Source: Bacillota bacterium
GTDB taxonomy: Bacteria; Bacillota; Clostridia; Lachnospirales; Lachnospiraceae
Direction: 5' to 3'
NCBI GenBank assembly: GCA_023409835.1
Contig: JAEYQV010000025.1
Coordinates: 1-41,300 of the forward strand
Length of the DNA stretch: 41,300 nucleotides
The notes under the pieces were generated by a model. That model searched no databases and was not told the DNA's origin. It saw only the letters and a program-made list of their open reading frames with translations. Position 1 is the stretch's first letter. Every line of letters begins with the position of its first letter. A program made the translations under genes and the position numbers. Shown here piece after piece: positions 24,704-33,942 of this stretch.

Positions 24704-27700
24704 ATGATGAGAAATAAAACATTAGGTATAGATATCGGGTCCACAACGGTTAAAATTGTTGTTATGGATGAAAATAGAGAAATCCTTTTTTCAGATTACG
24801 AACGACATTTTGCTAATATACAAGAGACTTTAGCTGGACTTATGAAGAAAGCGCAGGATGCTCTGGGTAACCTGACGGTTTCTCCTGTCATTACCGGTTC
24901 AGGTGGCTTAACTATATCAAAGCATCTTGACATTCCTTTTATTCAGGAGGTAATTGCCGTATCCACTTCCCTGCAGGATTATGCTCCTCAGGCGGACGTT
25001 GCCATCGAGCTAGGTGGCGAGGATGCGAAAATCATATATTTTTCAAACGGAATTGAACAACGTATGAACGGCATCTGCGCCGGAGGTACAGGTTCCTTCA
25101 TCGATCAGATGGCAAGTCTTCTTAAAACGGATGCCGCCGGTCTAAATGAATATGCCAAAAGCTATCAGGCCATCTATCCGATTGCAGCCAGATGCGGTGT
25201 ATTCGCCAAGTCCGATATCCAGCCCCTGATAAACGAGGGTGCTACAAAGCCGGACCTATCAGCCTCCATCTTCCAGGCCGTAGTGAATCAGACCATCAGC
25301 GGTCTTGCTTGCGGTAAACCGATCCGGGGCAATGTTGCCTTCCTGGGCGGCCCGCTTCATTTTCTGACCGAGCTTAAAGAAGCCTTTATCCGTACCTTAA
25401 ATCTTAGGGAGGAACAGATTATCGCACCGGAGCATTCCCATCTGTTTGCAGCCATAGGTGCAGGGATGAATGCCAAACCGGATATTCAAGTGGACTTCAA
25501 TGCCTTATATGATAAGCTTTCCCACGGAATAAAGATGGATTTCGAAGTACATCGGATGGAGCCCTTATTTACCAGCGAAGAGGAATATGAGGAATTCCGA
25601 AAGAAGCATTCCGTACATACGGTTCAAAAAGGTACTTTAAGCGAGTACACCGGCAACTGCTTCTTAGGAATTGATGCCGGATCAACCACTACGAAGGTGG
25701 CATTGGTAGGCGAGGATGGTTCCTTGTTATATTCCTTCTATAGTAATAACAACGGCAGTCCGTTAAAAACAGCGATCAAATCCATTAAGGAGATTTATGA
25801 GCTGCTTCCGGAAAACGTTAAGATTGTCCGTTCCTGCTCCACCGGCTACGGGGAAGCTTTAATTAAGGCTGCCCTGGTACTGGATGAGGGCGAGGTTGAG
25901 ACTGTAGCTCATTATCATGCTGCGGCATTCTTCGAGCCTGAGGTGGACTGCATTCTCGATATTGGCGGCCAAGATATGAAATGTATTAAGATTAAGAACA
26001 AGACCGTAGATAACGTGCTCTTAAATGAGGCCTGTTCCTCCGGCTGCGGTTCCTTCATCGAGACCTTTGCCAAATCCTTGAATTATGAGGTCCAGGATTT
26101 TGCTAAGGTAGCATTGTATGCGAAGAATCCGATTGATCTCGGTACCAGATGTACCGTATTTATGAATTCTAAAGTAAAGCAGGCACAGAAGGAGGGAGCT
26201 ACCGTCGCGGATATCTCCGCCGGTCTGGCTTATTCTGTTATCAAGAATGCTTTATATAAGGTAATTAAGATTACCAATCCGAAGGATCTCGGTACGAAAA
26301 TGGTCGTGCAGGGCGGTACCTTCTATAACGATGCGGTTCTTCGCAGCTTCGAGAAAATCTCCGGCTGCAGCGCTGTTCGTCCCGATATCGCCGGCATCAT
26401 GGGTGCCTTTGGAGCTGCCCTGATTGCCAGGGAACATTATGACGGAGAAGACAGCTCCATGCTTTCCATTGATCAGATTAATGAACTTAGATTTGAAACC
26501 ACCCTGGCCCGATGCAAGAGATGTACGAACAGCTGCCTGCTGACCGTGAATAAATTTACCGGTGGAAGACAATTCATCTCCGGTAACCGCTGTGAACGGG
26601 GTCTGGGTAAAGAGAAAAATGTGGAGAATATCCCGAATCTCTTTGATTATAAACTGGAACGTTATTTTAATTATCCAACCTTGACCAAAGAGGAAGCAAC
26701 CCGCGGTACGGTAGGAATTCCCAGAGTCTTAAATCTGTATGAGAACTATCCGTTCTGGCATACCTTCTTTACCCTGCTTGGTTACCGTGTTGTTCTGTCA
26801 CCTACCTCCAGCCGTAAGATATATGAACTGGGTATTGAGTCGATCCCCAGTGAATCCGAATGCTATCCGGCAAAGCTGGTTCACGGACATATCAAATGGC
26901 TGATTGACAATAAAGTTAACTATATCTTCTACCCCAGTATTCCCTTCGAACGAAACGAGGTTGACGGCTCAAACAACCACTATAACTGTCCGATCGTAAC
27001 CTCTTATCCGGAGAACATTAAGAACAATGTAGAGGAATTAAAGGATCCCTCCATTCAATTCGAGAATCCGTTTATGTCCTTTGAAAGCTCGGAGATTCTG
27101 GGTGACCGTCTGGTAGAGCTATTTCAAGAGAAGGGCATCCCGGAGGAGGAGATCCGGATTGCCTTTGATGCCGCCTGGAAGGAGCTTGAAGCTGCCAGAG
27201 AGGATATTCGTAAGAAGGGAGAAGAAACCCTTGCCTATCTGAAGGCCTCCGGCAGAAAGGGAATTGTCCTTGCAGGGCGTCCCTATCATATTGATCCCGA
27301 GATTCATCATGGTATCCCCGAGCTGATCAATTCCTATGGTGTGGCTGTACTGACGGAAGATTCCGTCTCCCATCTGGGTAAGGTGGACCGTCCGACGATC
27401 GTTATTGACCAGTGGATGTACCATTCCAGACTATATGCGGCTGCTTCCTTCGTCCGGACTCAGCCGAACCTCGAGCTGATTCAGTTGAACTCCTTTGGCT
27501 GCGGCCTTGATGCCGTAACCACGGATCAGGTCAACGATATCCTGTCAAAATCCGGTAAGATCTACACGGTACTCAAGATCGATGAGGTAAATAACCTCGG
27601 AGCCGCAAGAATTCGTATCCGTTCCCTGCTCTCAGCAGTCCGTGAGCGGGAAAACAAACGTTATGTATCCAAACCGGTCTCCTCTGCCCACCATAGAGCA

Positions 27701-28936
27701 GTCTTTACAGAGGAGATGAAGGACACCTATACCATCCTTGCACCTCAGATGTCACCGATTCATTTTGACCTATTGGAGCCCGCCTTAAGAAGCGGCGGCT
27801 ATCATGTGGTCGTTCTTCCGAATGATAATCGAAGGTCCGTGGATGTCGGTCTTCAATATGTGAACAACGATGCCTGTTTCCCCTCTCTGATGGTAGTTGG
27901 GCAGATTATGGATGCCTTACTATCCGGCAAGTATGACCTGAATAAGGTAGCTATCATGATTACCCAGACCGGCGGAGGCTGCCGTGCAACTAATTATATC
28001 GGCTTCATACGAAGGGCTCTGGAGAAGGCAGGAATGTCACAGATACCGGTCATCTCCCTTAGCGCTTCCGGCCTGGAGAAGAACCCCGGATTAAAAATTA
28101 CTCCCAGACTGCTGATCACTGCTATGGAAGCATTGGTCTACGGTGATGTCTTTATGAGAGTACTGTATAAGACACGTCCTTATGAGAAGGTTCCCGGTTC
28201 GGCCAATGCCCTTCATGATAAATGGCGCGGGATCTGCATTAAGAGCCTGGAAAAGGGTAAATGGAGGGAATACAAGAAAAATATCCGTGGTATTATCCGC
28301 GAATTTGATAATCTGGAGCTAAGGGAGGATGTCGTAAAGCCAAAGGTCGGAATTGTCGGTGAAATCCTGGTTAAGTTCCTCCCCTCAGCCAACAACTATC
28401 TGGTGGAGCTTCTCGAAGCGGAGGGAGCTGAGGCCGTAGTACCCGATCTGTTGGATTTCTTCATGTACAGTTCCTATAATAATAATTTTAAGGCAAAATA
28501 TCTCGGTAAAAGCAAAAAGAGTGCAAGGATCGGTAATTTTATTATCTGGGCACTGGAACTGCTCCGTAAAGAAGCTAAAAGAAGCTTTACCAGGAGTAAG
28601 CGCTTTACTCCTCCGGTACACATCAAAAAGCTTGCCGAATTAGCCGAACCCGTGGTATCAACCGGTAATCAGACCGGTGAGGGATGGTTTTTAACCGGTG
28701 AAATGCTGGAACTAATCCATTCCGGAGTCAACAACATTGTATGCACACAGCCCTTCGCCTGCCTTCCGAACCACATCGTCGGAAAGGGTGTTATCAAGGA
28801 GCTCCGCCGGCAGCATCCGGAGGCTAACATCGTAGCAATCGACTACGATCCCGGTGCCAGTGAGGTTAATCAGCTGAACCGAATTAAGCTGATGCTGTCA
28901 ACCGCGGTCAAGAATATGAACAAACAATCGAACTAA
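24704..28936 (+). CDS. Giant 2-hydroxyacyl-CoA dehydratase activase-like protein (two ATPase domains plus HgdB-like region)
   Basis: The 1410-residue protein has two BcrAD/BadFG-type ASKHA ATPase domains. The first starts GIDIGSTTVKIVVMDENREI at about 5 and carries ELGGEDAKI and CAGGTGSFIDQ. The second starts LGIDAGSTTTKVALVGEDGS at about 323 and carries DIGGQDMKCI and CSSGCGSFIET. The Cys in each CxGG/CSSG motif is the ligand position for the bridging 4Fe-4S cluster of archerase activators. A Cys-rich segment CKRCTNSCLLTV...GNRCERG follows near 605-635. The C-terminal ~750 residues are DUF2229/HgdB-like (ESECYPAKLVHGH, TQTGGGCRATNYIGF). RBS GGAG precedes ATGATG. It is monocistronic, with no dehydratase subunits adjacent. 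It presumably performs ATP-driven low-potential electron transfer, but the substrate is unknown. Confidence 0.9.
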   Translation: MMRNKTLGIDIGSTTVKIVVMDENREILFSDYERHFANIQETLAGLMKKAQDALGNLTVSPVITGSGGLTISKHLDIPFIQEVIAVSTSLQDYAPQADVAIELGGEDAKIIYFSNGIEQRMNGICAGGTGSFIDQMASLLKTDAAGLNEYAKSYQAIYPIAARCGVFAKSDIQPLINEGATKPDLSASIFQAVVNQTISGLACGKPIRGNVAFLGGPLHFLTELKEAFIRTLNLREEQIIAPEHSHLFAAIGAGMNAKPDIQVDFNALYDKLSHGIKMDFEVHRMEPLFTSEEEYEEFRKKHSVHTVQKGTLSEYTGNCFLGIDAGSTTTKVALVGEDGSLLYSFYSNNNGSPLKTAIKSIKEIYELLPENVKIVRSCSTGYGEALIKAALVLDEGEVETVAHYHAAAFFEPEVDCILDIGGQDMKCIKIKNKTVDNVLLNEACSSGCGSFIETFAKSLNYEVQDFAKVALYAKNPIDLGTRCTVFMNSKVKQAQKEGATVADISAGLAYSVIKNALYKVIKITNPKDLGTKMVVQGGTFYNDAVLRSFEKISGCSAVRPDIAGIMGAFGAALIAREHYDGEDSSMLSIDQINELRFETTLARCKRCTNSCLLTVNKFTGGRQFISGNRCERGLGKEKNVENIPNLFDYKLERYFNYPTLTKEEATRGTVGIPRVLNLYENYPFWHTFFTLLGYRVVLSPTSSRKIYELGIESIPSESECYPAKLVHGHIKWLIDNKVNYIFYPSIPFERNEVDGSNNHYNCPIVTSYPENIKNNVEELKDPSIQFENPFMSFESSEILGDRLVELFQEKGIPEEEIRIAFDAAWKELEAAREDIRKKGEETLAYLKASGRKGIVLAGRPYHIDPEIHHGIPELINSYGVAVLTEDSVSHLGKVDRPTIVIDQWMYHSRLYAAASFVRTQPNLELIQLNSFGCGLDAVTTDQVNDILSKSGKIYTVLKIDEVNNLGAARIRIRSLLSAVRERENKRYVSKPVSSAHHRAVFTEEMKDTYTILAPQMSPIHFDLLEPALRSGGYHVVVLPNDNRRSVDVGLQYVNNDACFPSLMVVGQIMDALLSGKYDLNKVAIMITQTGGGCRATNYIGFIRRALEKAGMSQIPVISLSASGLEKNPGLKITPRLLITAMEALVYGDVFMRVLYKTRPYEKVPGSANALHDKWRGICIKSLEKGKWREYKKNIRGIIREFDNLELREDVVKPKVGIVGEILVKFLPSANNYLVELLEAEGAEAVVPDLLDFFMYSSYNNNFKAKYLGKSKKSARIGNFIIWALELLRKEAKRSFTRSKRFTPPVHIKKLAELAEPVVSTGNQTGEGWFLTGEMLELIHSGVNNIVCTQPFACLPNHIVGKGVIKELRRQHPEANIVAIDYDPGASEVNQLNRIKLMLSTAVKNMNKQSN

Positions 28937-28942
28937 TATAGT

Positions 28943-29015
28943 ATGGCGGTTATGAAGTCACTCGGGATATCGGTATTCTTTACTAATATCCACCACCCTT
29001 CATACCGCCATTTTT
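28943..29015 (+). terminator. Terminator of the activase-like gene
   Basis: ATGGCGGTTATGAAG pairs with CTTCATACCGCCAT (one bulge) and an inner GGATAT/ATATCC stem extends it. TTTTT follows directly. It lies 6 bases after the stop codon. The remaining ~110 bases before the convergent permease gene hold nothing I can identify. Confidence 0.85.
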
Positions 29016-29129
29016 ATGGCCTGCACGCTGTGATAAGGCCTACTTATACCATGACTTATTACCTAGCCCAGCTTACAGGAATCTCCCTCCGGCTATCATC
29101 ACCTGCAAGCCGGGGTTATCTGCGCCTGC

Positions 29130-30638
29130 TCAGTGCTTATCCTTACAGCCGCAATTTCCTTCCGGAGGCTCCCGGTCAGCTGCCGTATCCTTCTCTTCCC
29201 TCTTCCTCTCCTCCGTAAGCTCCTCCGACATCTCCTCCGAGAAACGGGCCTTATATTTCTTTGGGTCAGTTTTGGATAAGCTCTTCGAAGAGTGACTGCC
29301 TACATATCGCTTCATCAGATAAGCAGCCGTATACAGGATCACTATGATTATGCCTGCCAGTAGTCCGGAGCCTTGTCCCGAGATAAAGGGCATGCTGAGC
29401 ATAATGGCAATCAGGCTGATTAAGGCAAACCAGGAGGTATAAGGGTAACCGGGCATCTGGCATTTCCCTTCCGGAGGACAGCCATGACGCTTGCGGAAAC
29501 GAATATGGGTGGCAAGGATTACCGAGTAGGTGAATAATAAGGCGAAGCCTCCCGAACTGATCAGGAACAGATATATTCTCGGAAGCAGCAGACCAAAGCC
29601 CAGCCCCGCCAGCATACCTACACCGGATATCATAATACCCCGATAGGGGACATCCGACCTGTCTCTCAGCCATCTCGGAGCATCCCCCTCCTCTGCAAGG
29701 GAACGCATCATCCTGCCCAGTCCGAACATAGCTGCCAGCATCGTTGAGAGGATTGCTGTCAGCAATACTACATTGACGATGGAACCGGCCCATCCCATAT
29801 TCCATCTGCTTAACGCCGCTACCATCGGACTGACATTTTCATTCAACTGGGCTGTAGGAATTAGGGGTAGCAGTACAGCCGCCGTCAGAACATATAATAC
29901 AATGAGGCAGATAACGGTATACGCAATTGCCCTCGGTATTGTTCTCTGGGGATTCTCGGCTTCCGAGGCAGCCAGACCGATAACCTCAAAGCCGGCATAG
30001 GCGAATATAACGATCAGCATGCTTCCAGCTAAACCACCGATTCCTCCGGGCAGAAAGGGCTCCTCCGCAACCGCACCGATTCCGACCGGAGCAATTCCCG
30101 GTATGAAGCCCACAATCAGAAGTACCGCCAATAGGATGAAGGATACGATAGCCAGCAGTTTGACTGCTGCCAGACCGCTCTCCAGTTTACTCAGCTTATC
30201 TGCTCCCAAAAGATTAAGTACGGTTACTCCGATAATAATGATACTGCCGAGCAGCGGTACGGATATATTCGGAAACCAGCCCTTCACAAGAATAGACACC
30301 GCTGTGGCTTCACTGGACATCGCAAGCACCATACCGGTCCAATATACCCATCCTACAACAAAGCCGGCCCCGGGACCAAATACCTGTGCAGTAAAGGTTC
30401 GAAACGAGCCGGAATCCGGATTAGCTACGGTCATCTCCGAGAGTGCGAACAGAATAAAGTAAATCAGAAGGCCGCCAAACATATAAGAAATAATAATCGC
30501 CGGTCCTGCCGCATTGATGGCAACGGCTGACCCCAGGAAGAAGGAGCCGCCGATTACCGAGCCCAGAGCCAACATCGTAAGCTTACCGGCAGACAACCCC
30601 TTTTCTTTCGTTTCCGTTCTTGATTCCTTCATTGACAT
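29130..30638 (-). CDS. APC-superfamily amino acid permease
   Basis: GGAGGACTA precedes the ATG at 30638 (MSMKESRTETKEKG), giving 502 residues; the frame to 30698 is an extension without a ribosome site. There are about 12 membrane spans. The first has the APC signature KLTMLALGSVIGGSFFLGS. A later segment, FAYAGFEVIGLAASEAENP, matches the consensus amphipathic region of amino acid permeases. A cytoplasmic charged tail of ~60 residues (about 445-502) ends GNCGCKDKH. The substrate cannot be read from sequence. Two 12-bp direct repeats lie just upstream. Confidence 0.92.
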   Translation of the reverse strand: MSMKESRTETKEKGLSAGKLTMLALGSVIGGSFFLGSAVAINAAGPAIIISYMFGGLLIYFILFALSEMTVANPDSGSFRTFTAQVFGPGAGFVVGWVYWTGMVLAMSSEATAVSILVKGWFPNISVPLLGSIIIIGVTVLNLLGADKLSKLESGLAAVKLLAIVSFILLAVLLIVGFIPGIAPVGIGAVAEEPFLPGGIGGLAGSMLIVIFAYAGFEVIGLAASEAENPQRTIPRAIAYTVICLIVLYVLTAAVLLPLIPTAQLNENVSPMVAALSRWNMGWAGSIVNVVLLTAILSTMLAAMFGLGRMMRSLAEEGDAPRWLRDRSDVPYRGIMISGVGMLAGLGFGLLLPRIYLFLISSGGFALLFTYSVILATHIRFRKRHGCPPEGKCQMPGYPYTSWFALISLIAIMLSMPFISGQGSGLLAGIIIVILYTAAYLMKRYVGSHSSKSLSKTDPKKYKARFSEEMSEELTEERKREEKDTAADREPPEGNCGCKDKH

Positions 30639-30686
30639 TAGTCCTCCATATCTATAAAAGTACGAATAAATCTCTAAATCCCTTAC

Positions 30687-30739
30687 TATGGTAATCATAT
30701 AATGCTCAAATTATTATCTCCTGATATTATGGTAATCAT
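30687..30739. promoter_or_regulatory. Pair of 12-bp direct repeats upstream of the permease gene
   Basis: TATGGTAATCAT occurs at 30687-30698 and identically at 30728-30739, 41 bp apart or about four helical turns. They lie 50-100 bases upstream of the start codon, around AT-rich sequence with TTGAGC. They are a plausible pair of regulator sites; the regulator is unknown. Confidence 0.4.
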
Positions 30740-30778
30740 CCATTTAATACACTTCATAATCGAATTCTGCTGACTGAC

Positions 30779-30833
30779 AAAGAGAAATAGTGTATATCAA
30801 AGCAGCCTGTTTTGATATACACTATTTCTCTTT
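30779..30833 (-). terminator. 23-bp perfect inverted repeat, terminator of the methyltransferase gene
   Basis: AAAGAGAAATAGTGTATATC plus AAA is repeated exactly in inverted orientation after a 9-base loop. On the minus strand the right arm ends ATTTCTCTTT. It sits 47 bases after the methyltransferase stop. It is AT-rich but very long, and its symmetry could make it work in both directions. Confidence 0.75.
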
Positions 30834-30879
30834 CACAGTAAGACGAGACGAGGTATCGTTTCCTCTTATTGAAAGCATT

Positions 30880-31533
30880 TTATTTGTTACATACCAGTAT
30901 GACCGTGTTACCAACCTGCATCTTCTTCTCTACCGAGTTAAAGCCTGCCGCCTGCAACAACAGAATCTGATTCTCTATCGTACATGGAGTATCATAATGA
31001 TAGATTCCTTCTCTGATACCCAGCTCCTTCCTGATCCGTTCATTCTCGGCATAGTAATAATCCTCTTCCCTCTGGTCCTGTACCATATAATCACATTCTA
31101 CATAGCTGCCGCCTATTACCAGCCCATTGCAAAGCCTGGTATACAACTTCAGCTTCTCTTCATGGGTTAGATGATGGAGGGTTTCACAGGATACAGCCGC
31201 ATCATATTGTTCTACGCCAAAATCAAAGTCAAGATAGCTCATATTATGGACCTCAATGAGTTGATCCTCGTAATTTTCCTCCAGCTTATGAAGCATTTCT
31301 TTTGAAAGATCGATACCGGTAACCTTCGCAGAAGGGTTCCTGCGATAAATTTCCCGAAGCTCCAGTCCTGTCCCGCAGCCCAAATCTACCAATCGGATAT
31401 TCTCCTTTACCGGTATGTATTTTGCAATTTCCTCATAAGCTTCCTTTGCACCCTTTACCTCCTTAAGCATATGTTCCTCATAGGTTTCGATTCTTTGATC
31501 AAAGAAGCTTCCCATCTCCTCCAGTTGTTCCAT
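30880..31533 (-). CDS. Class I SAM-dependent methyltransferase
   Basis: The Rossmann-fold motif I is IRLVDLGCGTGLELREI. It is followed by the acidic loop VTGIDLSKEML and motif II-like QYDAAVSCETLHHLTHEEK, typical of methyltransferase family 11/25. I take the ATG at 31533 (217 residues). The reading frame extends to a TTG at 31575, and an ATG at 31545 is also possible. It follows the TPR gene directly, so it is probably co-transcribed with it. The substrate is unknown. Confidence 0.87.
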   Translation of the reverse strand: MEQLEEMGSFFDQRIETYEEHMLKEVKGAKEAYEEIAKYIPVKENIRLVDLGCGTGLELREIYRRNPSAKVTGIDLSKEMLHKLEENYEDQLIEVHNMSYLDFDFGVEQYDAAVSCETLHHLTHEEKLKLYTRLCNGLVIGGSYVECDYMVQDQREEDYYYAENERIRKELGIREGIYHYDTPCTIENQILLLQAAGFNSVEKKMQVGNTVILVCNK

Positions 31534-31575
31534 TCTGTATCCCATCTCCTCTATCTCTATAATCAAATAACTCAA

Positions 31576-32325
31576 TTACTCAGCCTCAAGCTCCAATACG
31601 GTATACCGGAAGGTACTGACCTCACTTCGGAAGCCATATTCATTATAAGCCACTGCTTTCATCTTGTAGACTCCGACCGGAAGGGAAAGCACCTCCGAAT
31701 ATTCCTTGGATTCTGTGGAAGGTTCCGAACCATCCAGGGTATAAAAGATCAAACCGGAACCGGATAAATGAACCTCAAGCGAATCCTCCACTTCGTATAC
31801 CCCCTCGATAACATCAGAGGTCACAGAGTCAGGATAATACTCGGCGAGTAGCTCCTTAATCCGTTCTGAACCGGTAAGCTCAAAACTGTGCTTTAAGAGC
31901 TCCGCTCTCTTGTATTCCTCATCGGTATTACTGTAGCACTCAGCCAGCTTCATAGACAGGGAGACATATTGATCCGTATTAACAGTCTCTCCCGGTTCCG
32001 CAGCCTCGGTAATTGCCAGTGCCTGTTCCAGATAGACTGACGCATCCATATAATTCTCAAGCCCGATATATGCCTCTGCCAGATCAAAATATATCACAAT
32101 ATCCTTGGGCGACAACTCCAGTGCCTTCTTAAATTCCTCCTTAGCGCTTTCATAATCCTCCTGCATCAGATACTCATTGCCCTGCTGCCTTAGCCTAGCC
32201 AGTTTATTTCCCGTACCGGAGAAGATCAAATAACTCACCGGCTCGAGGAGGGTAAGGAGCAGAACTGCTATGATTACTATCTGGATTGCTTTCTGTGAAG
32301 ATTTCGAAGATTTCATTTCGCTCAT
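31576..32325 (-). CDS. Membrane-anchored TPR protein with CHB_HEX_C-type C-terminal domain
   Basis: The 249-residue protein has an N-terminal cytoplasmic stub and one membrane span (AIQIVIIAVLLLTLLEPVSYLIF). Two or more TPR units follow at about 40-120 (QEDYESAKEEFKKALELSP, LENYMDASVYLEQALA). The C-terminal ~70 residues contain FYTLDGSEPSTESKEY and YKMKAVAYNEYGF, the pattern of the chitobiase/beta-hexosaminidase C-terminal Ig-like domain. It is likely displayed outside the membrane as a scaffold. AAGGAGGG precedes the ATG. It follows the ung terminator, so it starts a new unit. Confidence 0.85.
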   Translation of the reverse strand: MSEMKSSKSSQKAIQIVIIAVLLLTLLEPVSYLIFSGTGNKLARLRQQGNEYLMQEDYESAKEEFKKALELSPKDIVIYFDLAEAYIGLENYMDASVYLEQALAITEAAEPGETVNTDQYVSLSMKLAECYSNTDEEYKRAELLKHSFELTGSERIKELLAEYYPDSVTSDVIEGVYEVEDSLEVHLSGSGLIFYTLDGSEPSTESKEYSEVLSLPVGVYKMKAVAYNEYGFRSEVSTFRYTVLELEAE

Positions 32326-32348
32326 CCGATTCCCTCCTTATGAAAATA

Positions 32349-32396
32349 CCGTCTTAAAATGTCTTGCGTTATTCGCAAAGGTACATTTGAAGACGG
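32349..32396 (-). terminator. Terminator after ung
   Basis: On the minus strand CCGTCTTCAAATGT pairs with ACATTTTAAGACGG (one mismatch), with an inner TTGCG/CGCAA hairpin around AATAA. TATTTT follows. It begins 7 bases after the ung stop. Confidence 0.8.
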
Positions 32397-32402
32397 CTTA
32401 TC

Positions 32403-33077
32403 TTATATGTTCTCTATCTGCCAATCAATTGGCGCTATCCCATTTGCTTTAAGAAAATCATTTGTCTTACTGAACGGTCGGCTACCGAAGAATCCCCGGA
32501 AGGAGGATAAGGGACTCGGATGAGGTGACTCAAGAATCAGATGCCTGCTGTTGTTCAGCATACTCTTCTTCCTCTGAGCCGGTCGCCCCCACAGGATGAA
32601 GACAATCGGCCGATCCTGCTCGTTGACAGCCCGGATTACTGCATCGGTAAACTTCTCCCAGCCCCTTCCCTGATGGGAGAAGGCCTGATGAGCCCTGACC
32701 GTCAGCACCGTATTCAGCAGAAGGACTCCCTGCTTTGCCCATTTCTCCAGATATCCGTTATTCGGTATGTAGCAGCCGAGGTCATCCTGAAGCTCCTTAT
32801 ATATATTGACTAAGGAGGGTGGTATCTCTACCTCCGGCTTAACAGAAAAGCACAGACCATGAGCCTGGCCTTCGTTGTGGTATGGATCCTGACCGATAAT
32901 GACCACCTTAACCTCCTTCAGCGGCGTCAGATGGAAGGCATTAAAGATATGGTCAGCCTCCGGATAAACGATATAATTATTATATTCCGACCTTACAAAT
33001 TGATATAACTCCGTATAATATGGCTGATGGAACTCATTTCCAATCGCTCCCAGCCAATCATTCGTGATCGCTCCCAT
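32403..33077 (-). CDS. ung: Uracil-DNA glycosylase, family 1
   Basis: The 224-residue product has the typical Ung length. It carries the catalytic water-activating motif VVIIGQDPYHNEGQAHGLCF (Asp64), LLLNTVLTVRAHQAFSH, IVFILWGRPAQ and the DNA-intercalating loop ESPHPSPLSSFRGFFGSRPF. It removes uracil from DNA to start base excision repair. GAGGTACAAC precedes the ATG. It is downstream of hisF with a 90-bp gap containing a small stem-loop, so it may be partly co-transcribed. Confidence 0.98.
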   Translation of the reverse strand: MGAITNDWLGAIGNEFHQPYYTELYQFVRSEYNNYIVYPEADHIFNAFHLTPLKEVKVVIIGQDPYHNEGQAHGLCFSVKPEVEIPPSLVNIYKELQDDLGCYIPNNGYLEKWAKQGVLLLNTVLTVRAHQAFSHQGRGWEKFTDAVIRAVNEQDRPIVFILWGRPAQRKKSMLNNSRHLILESPHPSPLSSFRGFFGSRPFSKTNDFLKANGIAPIDWQIENI

Positions 33078-33121
33078 GTTGTACCTCGTTTTCCGTCCTT
33101 ATCATCCCGGCAGCTCCTTAA

Positions 33122-33138
33122 CCGGGTTATATACCCGG
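33122..33138. other. Small stem-loop between hisF and ung
   Basis: CCGGGT/ACCCGG (6 bp) around TATAT. Neither strand has a proper T run afterwards, so a processing or attenuation role is more likely than full termination. Confidence 0.35.
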
Positions 33139-33167
33139 ACTAAGTTTATTTTAGTTGCATGTAACCC

Positions 33168-33929
33168 CTACAGTCTTACACTGACTCCTCTGTCCCTGAG
33201 ATAGTGCTTTACATCCAGGATCTCCAGCTCTTTATAATGGAATAGGGAAGCTGCCAATACGGCATCCGCTTTACCGGCAGTAAAGGCATCATAGAAATGC
33301 TCCAGCTTGCCTGCACCACCTGAGGCAATTACAGGTACGGGAACATTTTCTGATATCATTCTCGTCAGCTCGAGATCATAACCATCCTTCGTTCCGTCAC
33401 AGTCCATACTGGTCAGCAGGATCTCGCCTGCTCCAAGCTCACAGCCCTTGATTGCCCATTCCACTGCATCAATGCCCATATCCACACGGCCACCATTCTT
33501 AAAGATGTTCCAGCCCGAGCCATCAATTCTTCGTTTCGCATCGATTGCCAGGACAACACACTGGCTTCCGAATTTATCTGCAGCATCACTGATTAATGTG
33601 GGATTTAAGATTGCTGCCGTGTTGACAGCGATCTTATCGGCTCCCTCCCTCAGAATTAGCTTAAAATCATCGACAGTACGGATACCTCCGCCAACCGTGA
33701 AGGGAATGAATACCGTCTCTGCTACTCTACGGACCATATCCAGCTTAATGGTTCTGGCATCCGAAGATGCCGTAATGTCCAGGAATACCAATTCATCAGC
33801 ACCGGCTTTATCATACGCCGCTCCGACCTCCACCGGATCTCCCGCATCCCGCAGATTAACAAAATTTATTCCTTTGACTACCCTTCCGTTGTGAACATCC
33901 AGACAGGGTATAATTCGCTTGGTATACAT
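33168..33929 (-). CDS. hisF: Imidazole glycerol phosphate synthase, cyclase subunit HisF
   Basis: This is a complete 253-residue TIM-barrel enzyme. It has MYTKRIIPCLDVHNGRVVKG (Asp11), VGGGIRTVDD, a second catalytic Asp in VLAIDAKRR near 130, and the phosphate-binding IASGGAGKLEH. With HisH it converts PRFAR and ammonia to imidazole glycerol phosphate and AICAR in histidine synthesis. AAGGAGTG precedes the ATG. It lies 13 bp after hisH. No other his gene is in the window. Confidence 0.98.
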   Translation of the reverse strand: MYTKRIIPCLDVHNGRVVKGINFVNLRDAGDPVEVGAAYDKAGADELVFLDITASSDARTIKLDMVRRVAETVFIPFTVGGGIRTVDDFKLILREGADKIAVNTAAILNPTLISDAADKFGSQCVVLAIDAKRRIDGSGWNIFKNGGRVDMGIDAVEWAIKGCELGAGEILLTSMDCDGTKDGYDLELTRMISENVPVPVIASGGAGKLEHFYDAFTAGKADAVLAASLFHYKELEILDVKHYLRDRGVSVRL

Positions 33930-33942
33930 GAATTCACTCCTT

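Noticed and set aside
28943..29218. 91-codon plus-strand frame after the activase gene
   Set aside because: It begins inside the terminator hairpin and ends within the 3' part of the permease gene on the other strand, with no ribosome site.
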